A stretch of DNA of 43,157 nucleotides, taken from a virus. The position numbers and the translations under genes were made by a program. This document shows, piece after piece, positions 1-6,902 of the stretch. Position 1 is the stretch's first letter, and each line of letters starts with the position of its first letter. Under the pieces are notes generated by a model. The model was not told the DNA's origin. It saw only the letters and a program-made list of their open reading frames with translations, and did not search any database. The stretch lies in IMG/VR virus record IMGVR_UViG_3300027743_000016, positions 1 to 43,157 of that record. One strand, written 5' to 3'.

Positions 1-127
1 ACGGGCCAGAGACGGCGGAACTGGCGGTCGAGCTGCGCGAGGGCATCTCGGCGCTGCTGTCCGAGATCGACGCGGGCTACCGGCCGCACATCGCGCGGGC
101 GCATGAGCTGCACAAGGGGCTGTGCGC
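1..127. repeat. Left copy of 127-bp terminal direct repeat
   Basis: Bases 1-127 are identical to 43031-43157, and both copies lie inside one continuous reading frame. The simplest reading is a circular or circularly permuted genome assembled as a linear contig with a 127-base overlap. The length matches a common assembler k-mer, so it need not be a physical terminal repeat. Confidence 0.95.
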
Positions 128-614
128 TGAGCTGCGTGAGCGCAGCGCCGCGCCGACCCAGGCGCTGCAGGTGGTGAACCACAAGCTGGCGACCTACGAG
201 CTGGCGCGACGCCAGGCCGAAGAGGCCGCACGCCGCGAGGCCGAGGCGCAGGCTGAGCGCGAGGCGCTGGCCAGGCGCGAGGCCGAGGCCCAGGCGGCCG
301 CGGTCTACGGCCCTGCGGCGGCTGAGAGCGTGCGGTCGCAGTCGCTGGACGACTACCGCGCGCCCGTGACGCGGCCGACCCTGGTGCCCGCCAAGACGCG
401 CGGCGTCGCGGTGACGGTGGCCTACGAGGCGCAGGTGACCGACCTGCGCGCGTTGGCCGAGTTTGCGGTGGGCCACGCGAACATGCTGGCGCTGCTGATC
501 GCGCCCAACCAGTCGGGGCTCGACGGGCTGGTCAAGCAGATGGGCGAGAGCTTCGACATCCCCGGCGTGGCGCGCGTGCCGAAGGCTCCGGTGGTGCGGG
601 GGACCAGGCGGTGA
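1..614 (+). CDS. Coiled-coil phage protein, 3' part of a gene crossing the contig junction
   Basis: The frame has no start at the left edge. Joined to 42931-43157 it gives one 237-residue protein, of which bases 1-127 are the repeated overlap. The centre is an Ala/Glu/Arg-rich heptad stretch (QAEEAARREAEAQ and onward), a long coiled coil. The C-terminus has a short folded segment containing the sequence FDIPGV. Its place is right after the ERF annealing protein and the PD-(D/E)XK nuclease. Proteins with a coiled coil followed by a small C-terminal domain are common beside phage recombination genes, so a recombination-associated role is inferred. No catalytic motif is visible. The stop overlaps the GTG of the next gene by 4 bases, so translation is probably coupled. 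Confidence 0.85.
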   Translation, partial: GPETAELAVELREGISALLSEIDAGYRPHIARAHELHKGLCAELRERSAAPTQALQVVNHKLATYELARRQAEEAARREAEAQAEREALARREAEAQAAAVYGPAAAESVRSQSLDDYRAPVTRPTLVPAKTRGVAVTVAYEAQVTDLRALAEFAVGHANMLALLIAPNQSGLDGLVKQMGESFDIPGVARVPKAPVVRGTRR

Positions 615-994
615 GCAGCACGCTGGACCAGCCCGGCGCGCTGCTGCTGGACACGCTGCTGGCCGCGCGGCCGGTGCCGAAGGGCTGGACGACGATGGGC
701 GGGTGCGTGAACACCTTCAAGCACATCCACCGCCGCCTGACGATGATCGTGACAGCGAAGACGGAAACCGACGGGCGGCTCTGGGTCCACCTGTCGGTGG
801 CGGGCCGCGACCGGCTGCCGACGTGGGACGAGCTGGTCGCGGTGCGCGACTGGATCCTGGGGCCCGAGGCGCTGGCGATTCAGCTGGTGCCGCCGGTCAC
901 CGAGCACGTCAACATTCACCCGTTCTGTTTGCACCTCTGGCACTGCGCCGACGGGTCGCCGCTGCCGGACTTCCGCGTCGAGGGCCAGGTATGA
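611..994 (+). CDS. DUF7694-like small phage protein
   Basis: GTG start in the GTGA overlap with the upstream stop; 127 residues. The first third is variable. The rest reads as a compact domain: R.LTMIVTAKTE, then LWVHLSVAGRDRLPTWDELVAVRDWILG, then QLVPPVTEHVNIHPFCLHLWHC, quoted here in pieces. That pattern (S..gR.R.P.W.EL...K; vn.h....HLW) is the one I associate with the uncharacterised phage family DUF7694. Its function is unknown. It sits between recombination genes and a DUF1376-like replication protein, so it belongs to the early DNA-metabolism operon. Confidence 0.7.
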   Translation: MSSTLDQPGALLLDTLLAARPVPKGWTTMGGCVNTFKHIHRRLTMIVTAKTETDGRLWVHLSVAGRDRLPTWDELVAVRDWILGPEALAIQLVPPVTEHVNIHPFCLHLWHCADGSPLPDFRVEGQV

Positions 995-1335
995 CGTTTG
1001 ACCCGCAGCCCATCGTGCCGGTGCATCCGCGCGCCTGGCTGACCGACGCCGCGGTGGCGCGGCTGACGCTGGGCGCGCAAGGGCTCTACTGGCGTCTGCT
1101 GTGTCACTGCTGGCTGCAGGGCGCGCGCACCTACGAGCGCCAGGCCAGCGATGGGTCGCTGCCATCAGACCCTAAGCATCTGGCGGTGCTGGCCGGGCTG
1201 CCGGTCGAGGCGTTTGCCAGCATCTGGCCGCAGGTCGAGCCGTTTTTCGAGTTGCGCTTCGGACGCTACGTACACCGCACCGAGCGTGAGCTGGTGCTGC
1301 GCGCGCCGCTGGACTTGCGTGTGTGGGGCGAGTAG
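991..1335 (+). CDS. DUF1376/YdaU-like putative replication protein
   Basis: The ATG at 991 overlaps the preceding TGA (ATGA); 114 residues. The sequence follows the DUF1376 plan: an N-terminal segment with LTLGAQGLYWRLLCHCW (YdaU-type: aromatic helix after a 'G.Y..LL' turn), then SLPSDPKHLAVLAGL, then a hydrophobic FFELRFGRYVHRTERELV strand. DUF1376 domains occur at the N-terminus of phage replication initiators and helicase-loader-like proteins. Here only that domain is present, 170 bp upstream of the primase-helicase, so a role in replication initiation or helicase recruitment is inferred. A longer upstream extension of this frame is a shadow of the 611 gene. Confidence 0.65.
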   Translation: MTFDPQPIVPVHPRAWLTDAAVARLTLGAQGLYWRLLCHCWLQGARTYERQASDGSLPSDPKHLAVLAGLPVEAFASIWPQVEPFFELRFGRYVHRTERELVLRAPLDLRVWGE

Positions 1336-1355
1336 CCCCTAGATGTTGTGGCTTG

Positions 1356-1414
1356 CCGCCGTGCGTGCGGCGGGTGGAGAATGACAGGTCGCCGGGCTGG
1401 GACTCCCGGCGACC
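1356..1414 (+). promoter_or_regulatory. Two strong hairpins in the leader of the primase-helicase gene
   Basis: Hairpin 1 is CCGCCG (1356-1361) with CGGCGG (1368-1373), 6-nt loop. Hairpin 2 is a perfect 10-bp stem, GGTCGCCGGG (1387-1396) with CCCGGCGACC (1405-1414), 8-nt loop. No uridine run follows, only CTGTT, so it is not a classical terminator. It could be an attenuator or an RNA processing/stability element between the recombination genes and the primase-helicase. The whole gap 1336-1451 contains no other convincing ORF. Confidence 0.6.
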
Positions 1415-1451
1415 CCTGTTACTGTCCGATGAACCTGAATAAGAGGCTCAC

Positions 1452-1505
1452 ATGACCCCATCAGTGTATCCGAAACCCAGCGCACGGCAAGAGGCTCCGC
1501 AGTGA
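1452..1505 (+). CDS. Putative 17-residue leader peptide coupled to the primase-helicase
   Basis: ATG at 1452 with Shine-Dalgarno AAGAGG at 1441-1446. It encodes MTPSVYPKPSARQEAPQ and stops at TGA 1503-1505, which overlaps the GTG (1502) of the primase-helicase. The nine-base AAGAGGCTC that precedes this start occurs again at 1489-1497, just before the primase GTG, so both starts have the same ribosome site. This arrangement would couple translation. The peptide itself is too short to assess further. Confidence 0.45.
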   Translation: MTPSVYPKPSARQEAPQ

Positions 1506-3661
1506 CCCTCGCCGAGGTCGCCCATCACTTCCCCGACGCCCGCCCGAACGGCAAAGGCTACAAGGCCCGGTGCCCGGTCCACGGCGACCACGACCCTTCC
1601 CTGAGCATCGACCCTGGCGACCAAGGTGTGGTGCTCAAATGCCGCTCGAAAGCGTGCCCCGTCGAGGACATCCTGGCGGCCGTCGGCCTGACCACGCGCG
1701 ACCTGTTCTACGTGCCGCGCGACGCCCCGGCCAAGCCCCAGGGCCGCGCGACCATCGTCGCGACCTACGCCTACACCGACGCCACCGGCACGGTGCTCTA
1801 CGAGGCCGTGCGCTTCGCCCCCAAGGACTTCCGGCAGCGGCAGCCAGACGGCAAGGGCGGCTGGACCTGGTCGATGCAGGGCGTGCGCCGCGTGCCCTAC
1901 GCGCTGGACCGGCTGCAGGGCGAGGAGCTGGTCTACGTGGTCGAGGGCGAGAAGGACGCCGAGGCGCTGTGGGGCCTGGGCATCCCGGCGACCACCAACA
2001 TCGGCGGCGCGGGCAAGTGGACGCCGGAGTGCTCCGCGGCGCTGGTCGAGGCCGGGTGCAAGTATGTGGCGGTGCTGCCCGACAACGACCCGCCAGGCCT
2101 GGCCAGCGGCCGCCAGGTCGCCGACGACTGCACCAAGGCGGGACTGGTGGTCAAGCTAGTGCCGCTGCCAGGGCTGCCGCCCAAGGGCGACGTCAGCGAC
2201 TACCTGGCCACGCACACCAAGGCCGAGCTGGTGGCGGTGGTCAAGGACGTGCCGCGCTACGACCCGCACCGCTCCGTCGCGGCCGACATCCCGCTGGCGC
2301 TGACCAGCCTGGCCGACCTGCTAGACAAGCCAGAGGTGGCCATCGACTACGTGGTGCAGGACCGCATCCCCGTGGCCAGCGTGTGCCTGTTCTGCGCGCC
2401 GCCCAAGACCGGCAAGAGCACGGCAGTGCGCGCGATGGCGCTGGCGGTCGCCCAGGGCGAGGACTGGTGCGGCTGGCGCACCGGCCAGGGCGCGGTGTGG
2501 GTGTTCGCGTTTGAGGACCAGGAGAGCGAGGTCGTCGCCCACTTCCGTCGGATGGGCGCGCAGCCGGACGACCCGGTGCAGTTTTTCTGTGCGTCGTCGC
2601 CGCCGGACCTGATCCCGCTGCTGACGGCACGCGCCATCGCGGAGCGGCCGCGCATGATCATCCTCGACCACCTGGGCCTGGTGCTGGGCATCAAGGACTT
2701 CAACGACTACGCGCAGACGACCACGGCGATGCAGCCGATGATCGCGCTAGCGCGCCAGTCGGGCGCGGCGGTGGTGCTGACCTACCACGCCAGCGCGCAC
2801 AGCCAGCGCGAGGGGCTCGACGCGGTGATGGGCTCGACCGGCATCACGGCGTCGGCCGACAACATCTTTGTGATGAAGCGCGACGGCGCGCAGCGGGTCA
2901 TCGCGTCGACCCAGCGTATCGGGCCCGCGCTGGAGCCGACCGTGTTCGACCTGGACCCGGCCACCGGCACCTACATCCGCCAGGGCACCAAGCACGACCT
3001 GAAGGACCGCGAGATCGGCGACGCCATCCTGGCGTCCCTGCGCGACGCCCCCGAGCCGCTCACCGAAACCGGGCTGCAGGCCGCGGTCACCGCGCGCCGC
3101 ACCGACGCGGTGCGCGTGCTGCGGAAGCTGGTGGGCATGGGCTGGGTCCAGCGCACCGGCCACGGCGGGCGGCACGACCCGTTCCGGTATGTAGTTCCCG
3201 ACACCTCCATCGGGGCACCAACGGGAACCAGTGGGAACAAGAGGGAACCTACTGGAACCTCCAATGGGAACCTCAGGGAACCTGTGGGAACCTTATGGGA
3301 ACCTGCAGGGAACCTGATGGCAGGGGGGACAAATCGGGAACCTGCTGGAAGTTCCAGTGGTACTAGTACAAGTACAAGTACTGTACTTGTACCAACCTCC
3401 CAAGATGGCGTCGAAGACGACGCCGCGCCGCCTGGCGGCGGCTTTACGACCCTGAGCAACGGGGCCACCGTGCCGGTGGACGCCGTGTTGTTCCTGGGCG
3501 ACCTCGATGAGCGCGGCATCACGTTGCGCGCGCCCGCCGAGCCTGGCGACGCCTGCACCTGCACCGACGTCCGACTCACAACCGAGGACCGCGCCAAGCT
3601 CTACCGGTGGCGTCGCCACCTGCCTGTTATCCTTGCGGTCGCGGAGGGCCGCGCCCAATGA
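1502..3661 (+). CDS. CHC2 zinc-finger / TOPRIM primase fused to RecA-like helicase
   Basis: 719 residues, GTG start. The N-terminal CHC2-type zinc site has C24-P-V-H27 and C47...C52. The TOPRIM domain has VEGEKD (about 147-152) and a DND acidic pair (about 194-196). The RepA/RecA-like ATPase has Walker A APPKTGKST (299-307) and Walker B MIILDH ending near 390. A winged-helix-like segment follows (about 520-565). Residues about 574-631 are low complexity (Gly/Thr/Pro/Glu) and encoded by DNA repeats, then a short C-terminal tail. This fusion makes primers and unwinds or loads at the fork, in phages or plasmids without their own polymerase. No DNA polymerase gene was found here, so host polymerase is probably used. 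The DNA encoding 574-631 looks like a replication origin (see repeats). Confidence 0.92.
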   Translation: MTLAEVAHHFPDARPNGKGYKARCPVHGDHDPSLSIDPGDQGVVLKCRSKACPVEDILAAVGLTTRDLFYVPRDAPAKPQGRATIVATYAYTDATGTVLYEAVRFAPKDFRQRQPDGKGGWTWSMQGVRRVPYALDRLQGEELVYVVEGEKDAEALWGLGIPATTNIGGAGKWTPECSAALVEAGCKYVAVLPDNDPPGLASGRQVADDCTKAGLVVKLVPLPGLPPKGDVSDYLATHTKAELVAVVKDVPRYDPHRSVAADIPLALTSLADLLDKPEVAIDYVVQDRIPVASVCLFCAPPKTGKSTAVRAMALAVAQGEDWCGWRTGQGAVWVFAFEDQESEVVAHFRRMGAQPDDPVQFFCASSPPDLIPLLTARAIAERPRMIILDHLGLVLGIKDFNDYAQTTTAMQPMIALARQSGAAVVLTYHASAHSQREGLDAVMGSTGITASADNIFVMKRDGAQRVIASTQRIGPALEPTVFDLDPATGTYIRQGTKHDLKDREIGDAILASLRDAPEPLTETGLQAAVTARRTDAVRVLRKLVGMGWVQRTGHGGRHDPFRYVVPDTSIGAPTGTSGNKREPTGTSNGNLREPVGTLWEPAGNLMAGGTNREPAGSSSGTSTSTSTVLVPTSQDGVEDDAAPPGGGFTTLSNGATVPVDAVLFLGDLDERGITLRAPAEPGDACTCTDVRLTTEDRAKLYRWRRHLPVILAVAEGRAQ
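3223..3341 (+). repeat. Helically spaced GGGAAC iterons inside the primase-helicase gene
   Basis: GGGAAC (one copy TGGAAC) begins at 3223, 3233, 3243, 3253, 3266, 3276, 3286, 3297, 3308 and 3336. Most are followed by CT. Spacings are 10, 10, 10, 13, 10, 10, 11, 11 and 28 bp, near one DNA turn. The spacings are not multiples of three, so the repeats fall in all reading frames and the encoded peptide is not regular. Selection therefore seems to act on DNA rather than protein. Iterons of this kind bind initiator proteins at plasmid and phage origins. Confidence 0.75.
3345..3394. repeat. Palindromes following the iterons; candidate origin
   Basis: CTGGAA-G-TTCCAG lies at 3345-3357. A perfect 21-bp palindrome with 10-bp arms GTACAAGTAC around a central T lies at 3372-3392. 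An outer TGGTAC (3358-3363) pairs with GTACCA (3389-3394), and GTACAA is tandemly repeated at 3366-3377. This stretch is locally A+T-richer than its surroundings. Together with the adjacent iterons it is a candidate replication origin (inference). Confidence 0.65.
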
Positions 3662-3981
3662 GCCACGACCCCACACCTGAGCAGGAAGCCGACATCCTCG
3701 CGATGTGCGCGACGACGCGCGACCCGGAGGCCGAGGCCCGGCTGTGCCGGGAGCGCGTGAAGTTCTGGAACAGCCACGGGGGCCTGCCCGCCGTGGCGCT
3801 GGGCAAGGTCCACACTGTCACGCTGTCGACCGGTGACCGCATCACCGTCCGCACCGACGGCACGACCGTCTGGCTGGGCGTCGGCGCGGAGCTGCGCCAG
3901 CTGGAGCCCAAAGACGTCACCCGGCTCATCGGCGCGCTGGCCCGCACGCCCGCGGCACGCGCCGGACGGAGGGGCGAATGA
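3658..3981 (+). CDS. Unknown small protein, 107 residues
   Basis: ATG at 3658 overlaps the primase-helicase TGA. The protein has an N-terminal acidic helix (PTPEQEADILAM), then a basic helix, then a beta-rich half (HTVTLSTGDRITVRTDGTTVWLG) resembling a small beta barrel, and a basic C-terminus. I do not recognise a family. Its 4-base overlaps on both sides place it firmly in the early operon. Confidence 0.75.
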   Translation: MSHDPTPEQEADILAMCATTRDPEAEARLCRERVKFWNSHGGLPAVALGKVHTVTLSTGDRITVRTDGTTVWLGVGAELRQLEPKDVTRLIGALARTPAARAGRRGE

Positions 3982-4274
3982 GCGAGCCACGCGAGACGGC
4001 ACGGCAGATCGCGGAGCAGACACTACGCGAGATGGTGTCGGCTGCGAAGTGCGACGGTGTCCCGTTCGACAATGAGCAGTTGGACTTCGTCGTGCAGGCG
4101 CTACAGGACGCGGCATCATGGAAGAACGAAGCCGTTATCAAGCTCACCGCCGATCTCGCGCAGGCCCAGCTTGGTGGAAGCCAGTTAGCGGCTGAACTGT
4201 TGGACATGAACCGCCGCAGAATCGCTGCCGAGCAGGCGCGAGACGAGGCACTGGCAGCAAAGGATCGGCCGTGA
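3978..4274 (+). CDS. Unknown helical protein, 98 residues
   Basis: ATG at 3978 in an ATGA overlap. The sequence is almost entirely helical with Ala/Glu/Gln-rich heptads in the last 50 residues (ADLAQAQLGGSQLAAELLDM), suggesting a coiled coil. No enzyme motif is visible. Codon third positions are slightly less GC-biased than in neighbours (for example GAAGCCGTTATC), so it may be a more recent acquisition. Function unknown. Confidence 0.75.
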   Translation: MSEPRETARQIAEQTLREMVSAAKCDGVPFDNEQLDFVVQALQDAASWKNEAVIKLTADLAQAQLGGSQLAAELLDMNRRRIAAEQARDEALAAKDRP

Positions 4275-4543
4275 GCGTGCGCGAACAGGTCGAGGCCTGG
4301 TGCGCCGAGACGGAGCAGGAGGTGCTGCTGGCCGACGGGTTTGAGGGCGCGCTGATTGGCCTAGCCCAGCAGTTCAACACCATCCTGGCCATCTACGACC
4401 GCGACGCCTGCCTGCGGATCCTGGTCGAGCGCGACGGCATGACCCCCGAAGAGGCCGAGGAGTTTTTCGCGTTCAACGTCCAGGGCAGCTCCGTCGGCGA
4501 GGGCACGCCCGCGGTGCTGGTGTGGCGACCGGTGCGCGCGTGA
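4271..4543 (+). CDS. Conserved phage hypothetical protein, 90 residues
   Basis: GTG at 4271 overlaps the upstream stop. The core reads YDRDACLRILVERDGMTPEE followed by AEEFFAFNVQGSSVGEGTP. The pattern 'D.a.c...L...dGM..EEA.E.feFN..GawvGe.TP' is one I know from many phage hypothetical proteins of unknown function. The strict 4-base overlaps on both sides indicate a coupled operon. Confidence 0.8.
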   Translation: MSVREQVEAWCAETEQEVLLADGFEGALIGLAQQFNTILAIYDRDACLRILVERDGMTPEEAEEFFAFNVQGSSVGEGTPAVLVWRPVRA

Positions 4544-5373
4544 CGACCCTGCCGCGCCTGGTGCAGGCAGTGCTCGACGCGGAGCGCCTGCCCAAGCCGA
4601 CCACGCCGCCCGGCCCGCGCCTGCGCTGGTTTTTCTGCGGCATCTGCGGGCTGTGGCAGGTGGTCGACTGGAAGCCAGGCCGCGTCGCCTGCAGCCGTGT
4701 CTGCCGCGACCGGCTCCTGCACCTGCGCGCCGCCGAGCGCCGGGGCCCGTGCGTGATGGCCACCTTGAGCGGCTGCCCAGGCTTCCGCCGCGCACGCTGG
4801 CCCAGCTGCAGCCGGACCTGCGCCCAGGCCTACACACGCTGGCGTCGCACGCAGCGCCGCGCCAGGCGCTGGTTGGAGCGCCCGTGCGTGGTCTGCAGCA
4901 CGCCCATCCGCCGCAGACGGTCCTACCCGAGTAAACTGCCGGTCGTCTGCAGCCCCGCCTGCCAGGGCGAGTGGCAACGCTGGTGCTGGCTGGAAGACGC
5001 CGCCGAGGACGTCAGGCGTAAGGTCGCCACCCTGACACCGATGGAGGCCTTCAAGTTCGGCTACGAGGTCGCTGGTGCCCGTGCCTACATCGTCCGCAAA
5101 CGTGTCTTTCGCCGTGAGCGGCAGCCCTATCGCACAAGGCTCGATGGTCCTGATGGGGGGCCGCGTCCACCACGCATCGTCTGGCAAGCTGAGCGCCTGG
5201 CGGAAGGCCGTGGGCTGGTCGGCACGGGCGGTGATGCGGACACAGCCCCTAGAAGGGCCCCTGCGGGTCACCCTGGCGTTTACGGTGACGACGTCGGCCA
5301 TCCGGCCCCCGGACCTGGACAAGCTCACCAGGGCCATCCTCGACGCCCTGACAGCCGTTGTGTGGCTCGATGA
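4540..5373 (+). CDS. Multi-zinc-knuckle basic protein; 3' end overlaps rusA-like gene
   Basis: GTG at 4540 overlaps the previous TGA. The first 180 residues carry paired cysteine clusters: CGIC with CSRVC; C...C with CSRTC; CVVC with CSPAC. Between them are Arg-rich helices, as in DNA- or RNA-binding zinc proteins. A helix TPMEAFKFGYEVAGARAY follows. The frame stays open to 5373, but beyond about 5120 it turns into Gly/Pro/Arg-rich sequence typical of a shadow of the overlapping resolvase gene. The true product may be about 190 residues plus a meaningless tail, or may end by frameshift. Function unknown; possible nuclease accessory or regulator. Confidence 0.6.
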   Translation: MTTLPRLVQAVLDAERLPKPTTPPGPRLRWFFCGICGLWQVVDWKPGRVACSRVCRDRLLHLRAAERRGPCVMATLSGCPGFRRARWPSCSRTCAQAYTRWRRTQRRARRWLERPCVVCSTPIRRRRSYPSKLPVVCSPACQGEWQRWCWLEDAAEDVRRKVATLTPMEAFKFGYEVAGARAYIVRKRVFRRERQPYRTRLDGPDGGPRPPRIVWQAERLAEGRGLVGTGGDADTAPRRAPAGHPGVYGDDVGHPAPGPGQAHQGHPRRPDSRCVAR

Positions 5374-5452
5374 CCGCCAGGTGGTCAGCTTGACCGCCAC
5401 TAAGACCCAGGGCCCACTGCCAGGCGTCGTGGTCACCGTCGAGGCGTGCTGA
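5075..5452 (+). CDS. rusA: RusA-like Holliday junction resolvase
   Basis: 125 residues from ATG 5075; a GTG at 5102 (VSFAVSGSP) is an alternative start closer to the family's usual N-terminus. RusA features are visible: SGSPIAQGS near the start, GKLSAWRKAV, a beta strand LRVTLAFTV, then RPPDLDKLTRAILDALTAVVWLDDRQVV with the paired acidic residues of the active site, and a final PGVVVTVEA strand. RusA dimers cut four-way junctions formed in recombination or replication, often before packaging. It overlaps the upstream zinc-protein frame by 300 bases and sits between replication and terminase genes. Confidence 0.85.
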   Translation: MPVPTSSANVSFAVSGSPIAQGSMVLMGGRVHHASSGKLSAWRKAVGWSARAVMRTQPLEGPLRVTLAFTVTTSAIRPPDLDKLTRAILDALTAVVWLDDRQVVSLTATKTQGPLPGVVVTVEAC

Positions 5453-5574
5453 TGCTGCCGACACAATGGCGCTGCCGGTTCTGCCAGACCTGGAACAAGT
5501 GGGCCCACCGCTACTGCAACCGGTGCCTGGCCCAGAAAAGCCACATGACCCTGACCGAGGACGACACCCGATGA
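5452..5574 (+). CDS. 40-residue zinc-ribbon peptide
   Basis: ATG at 5452 in a TGATG overlap with rusA; ends at TGA 5572-5574, which overlaps the next ATG. The sequence begins MLPTQWRCRFCQTWNKWAHR and contains CRFC and CNRC, a two-CxxC zinc ribbon 11 residues apart. It was missed by size cut-offs but is exactly fitted between two overlapping genes, which supports it. Function unknown. Confidence 0.7.
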   Translation: MLPTQWRCRFCQTWNKWAHRYCNRCLAQKSHMTLTEDDTR

Positions 5575-5801
5575 GCCGTCGCGTGCTGCTGTCGGTCCCG
5601 GCGTCGCTGCCGACACTGGGCAACGTCCTGACCACCTCATCCGAGGGCGAGGGCACCATCCGCATCGCCATCAGCCCAGGCGACGTCGCCGAGGTGGCCA
5701 CCGCCCTGGCCAGCCTGGGAGGACGCACGTTCTACCTGACCCTGGTCGCCCTGCCCGAGGTCAAGCGCCCGAGCGCGCTAGCCACAGAGGCCGCCCGGTG
5801 A
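5571..5801 (+). CDS. Unknown small protein, 76 residues
   Basis: ATG at 5571 overlaps the preceding TGA. The protein alternates hydrophobic strands (RVLLSVPASL, GTIRIAISPG, TFYLTLVALPE), suggesting a small beta fold. No family recognised. Part of the overlapping early operon. Confidence 0.7.
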   Translation: MSRRVLLSVPASLPTLGNVLTTSSEGEGTIRIAISPGDVAEVATALASLGGRTFYLTLVALPEVKRPSALATEAAR

Positions 5802-6046
5802 CCCAGCTGCGTGCCCTACGCCCCGAAGAGGTCCAACACCTCTACGAGACGCTGTGCATGGTCCTGACCGCCCTGCAGGACTGTGAGACGCTACTGCGCG
5901 AGTTGGACGCCGAGCCAGAGCTGGTCGCAGGCGTCGCCAAGGTCCAGGCCCTGGGCCGCCAAGCGGCCTGCGCTGTCGAGGTGTCACATGCCACTGAAAC
6001 CACGCCCGAAGCCACACGTCCAACGCCAGGCACGCCAGGTGCGTGA
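5798..6046 (+). CDS. Unknown helical protein, 82 residues
   Basis: GTG at 5798 in a GTGA overlap. The first 55 residues form a helix pair (EEVQHLYETLCMVLTALQDC), and the C-terminus is Thr/Pro-rich and disordered. The last 59 bases overlap the next gene in another frame, so the end is less certain than the start. No function assigned. Confidence 0.6.
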   Translation: MTQLRALRPEEVQHLYETLCMVLTALQDCETLLRELDAEPELVAGVAKVQALGRQAACAVEVSHATETTPEATRPTPGTPGA

Positions 6047-6425
6047 GGTCGATAGCAAAGACGTGATCGAGGGAGATCCGGCGCGTTTTGCGCTGGCCAC
6101 GCAGCGTGTCCCGGCTTCAATGCTTTCCGCGGTTGCGCCGACGCCGCAGAAGCTCGTCAGGGAGGTTGTCGACCGCTACACCGGACCCGGCGGTGAGCGC
6201 ATCGTGCAGGCCCTGGCGGTGATCGCGCTGGGCAACGCCGCGTCGCGCATGACGTTTTTCGGAGAGCCCGTGAAGGTGCAGGCCAAGGACCGCACGCAGG
6301 CGCTATCGGTGCTGGCCGACCGGCGCTGGGGTCGCGCGGTGCCGGAGGCCGACGAGGGCGAGGGCCACGGCCGGATGCCCGTGCAGATCATCAACGTGTT
6401 TGCGCCGCAGCCCGAGGACGAGTGA
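5988..6425 (+). CDS. Small terminase-like protein (tentative)
   Basis: ATG at 5988; 145 residues. The N-terminus is basic (MPLKPRPKPHVQRQARQVRE). The core has the pattern common to phage small terminase-like proteins: a helix ending in ALAVIALGNA, then KAKDRTQALSVLADRRWGRAVP-like sequence (here QAKDRTQALSVLADRRWG). The C-terminus QIINVFAP is short. It lies 0.8 kb upstream of the large terminase, the usual place for TerS, which recognises pac/cos DNA. No HTH is clearly visible, so the assignment is by position and pattern only. Confidence 0.5.
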   Translation: MPLKPRPKPHVQRQARQVREVDSKDVIEGDPARFALATQRVPASMLSAVAPTPQKLVREVVDRYTGPGGERIVQALAVIALGNAASRMTFFGEPVKVQAKDRTQALSVLADRRWGRAVPEADEGEGHGRMPVQIINVFAPQPEDE

Positions 6426-6712
6426 TGCACATCAAGTCAGTCACCGCCAAGGTGTCGCCCGAGGAGGCGGCCCGGCAGACGCGCGCCGCGCTGCTGGCGG
6501 CGTTTGCCGAGTGGGCCGACGGCTGCCCGGTGTGCTCCGAGGGCGCGCACAGCCAGAACGCCTACTTCTACGGCATCCAGGTCGCCATCATCGCCCTGGG
6601 CCAGACCGACCCCGACCGCCGCGCCGAGGCGGCCGCGATGCTCTACGACATCACCGAACGCTGGGCGGCCGAGCGCGAACTACTCAACCAAACCGACGGA
6701 CCCGTGGTCTAA
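6425..6712 (+). CDS. CPVCSE-family small protein, copy 1
   Basis: ATG at 6425 in TGATG; 95 residues. The core reads WADGCPVCSEGAHSQNAYFY. It is paralogous to the gene at 6899, whose core is YAKTCPVCSESRHSLNAFWY. The conserved Cys-x2-Cys plus His may bind zinc. The rest is helical and Ala-rich. I do not recognise the family. Two copies separated by a small zinc protein immediately before the terminase suggest tandem duplication. Confidence 0.75.
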   Translation: MHIKSVTAKVSPEEAARQTRAALLAAFAEWADGCPVCSEGAHSQNAYFYGIQVAIIALGQTDPDRRAEAAAMLYDITERWAAERELLNQTDGPVV

Positions 6713-6731
6713 TCCCGCACCGAGGACTGAC

Positions 6732-6902
6732 ATGCCCCACTGCATCAACTGCGGCAAGCCGCGCGACGAGCACACCATCGTGAAGGACGCGGCCGACGCC
6801 GCCGAGGTGCCGATCTGCCCGACCAGCGTCTACGTCGAGGCCGACGACCTGGTCGGCGACGCGCCGCAGGACGACCCGCGCGACGACGCGGCCGCGCTGT
6901 GA
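6732..6902 (+). CDS. 56-residue putative zinc-binding acidic protein
   Basis: ATG at 6732, 19 bp after the previous stop, with GAGG upstream at 6722-6725. The N-terminus MPHCINCGKPRDEH has CxxC plus His, with a further Cys at ICP. The C-terminus is strongly acidic (DDLVGDAPQDDPRDDAAAL). It resembles a half zinc ribbon. Its TGA overlaps the next GTG. Function unknown. Confidence 0.65.
   Translation: MPHCINCGKPRDEHTIVKDAADAAEVPICPTSVYVEADDLVGDAPQDDPRDDAAAL

Noticed and set aside
1-127. True physical short terminal repeat of T7 type
   Set aside because: The length equals a usual assembly k-mer and the repeat lies inside a coding frame; read-depth data would be needed to claim packaged ends.
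1387-1414. Rho-independent terminator before the primase-helicase
   Set aside because: The stem is strong but is followed by CTGTTACTG rather than a T run.
1475-1481. Extra operator core before the primase-helicase (ACCCAGCGC)
   Set aside because: Only the left half matches, and no promoter boxes are nearby.
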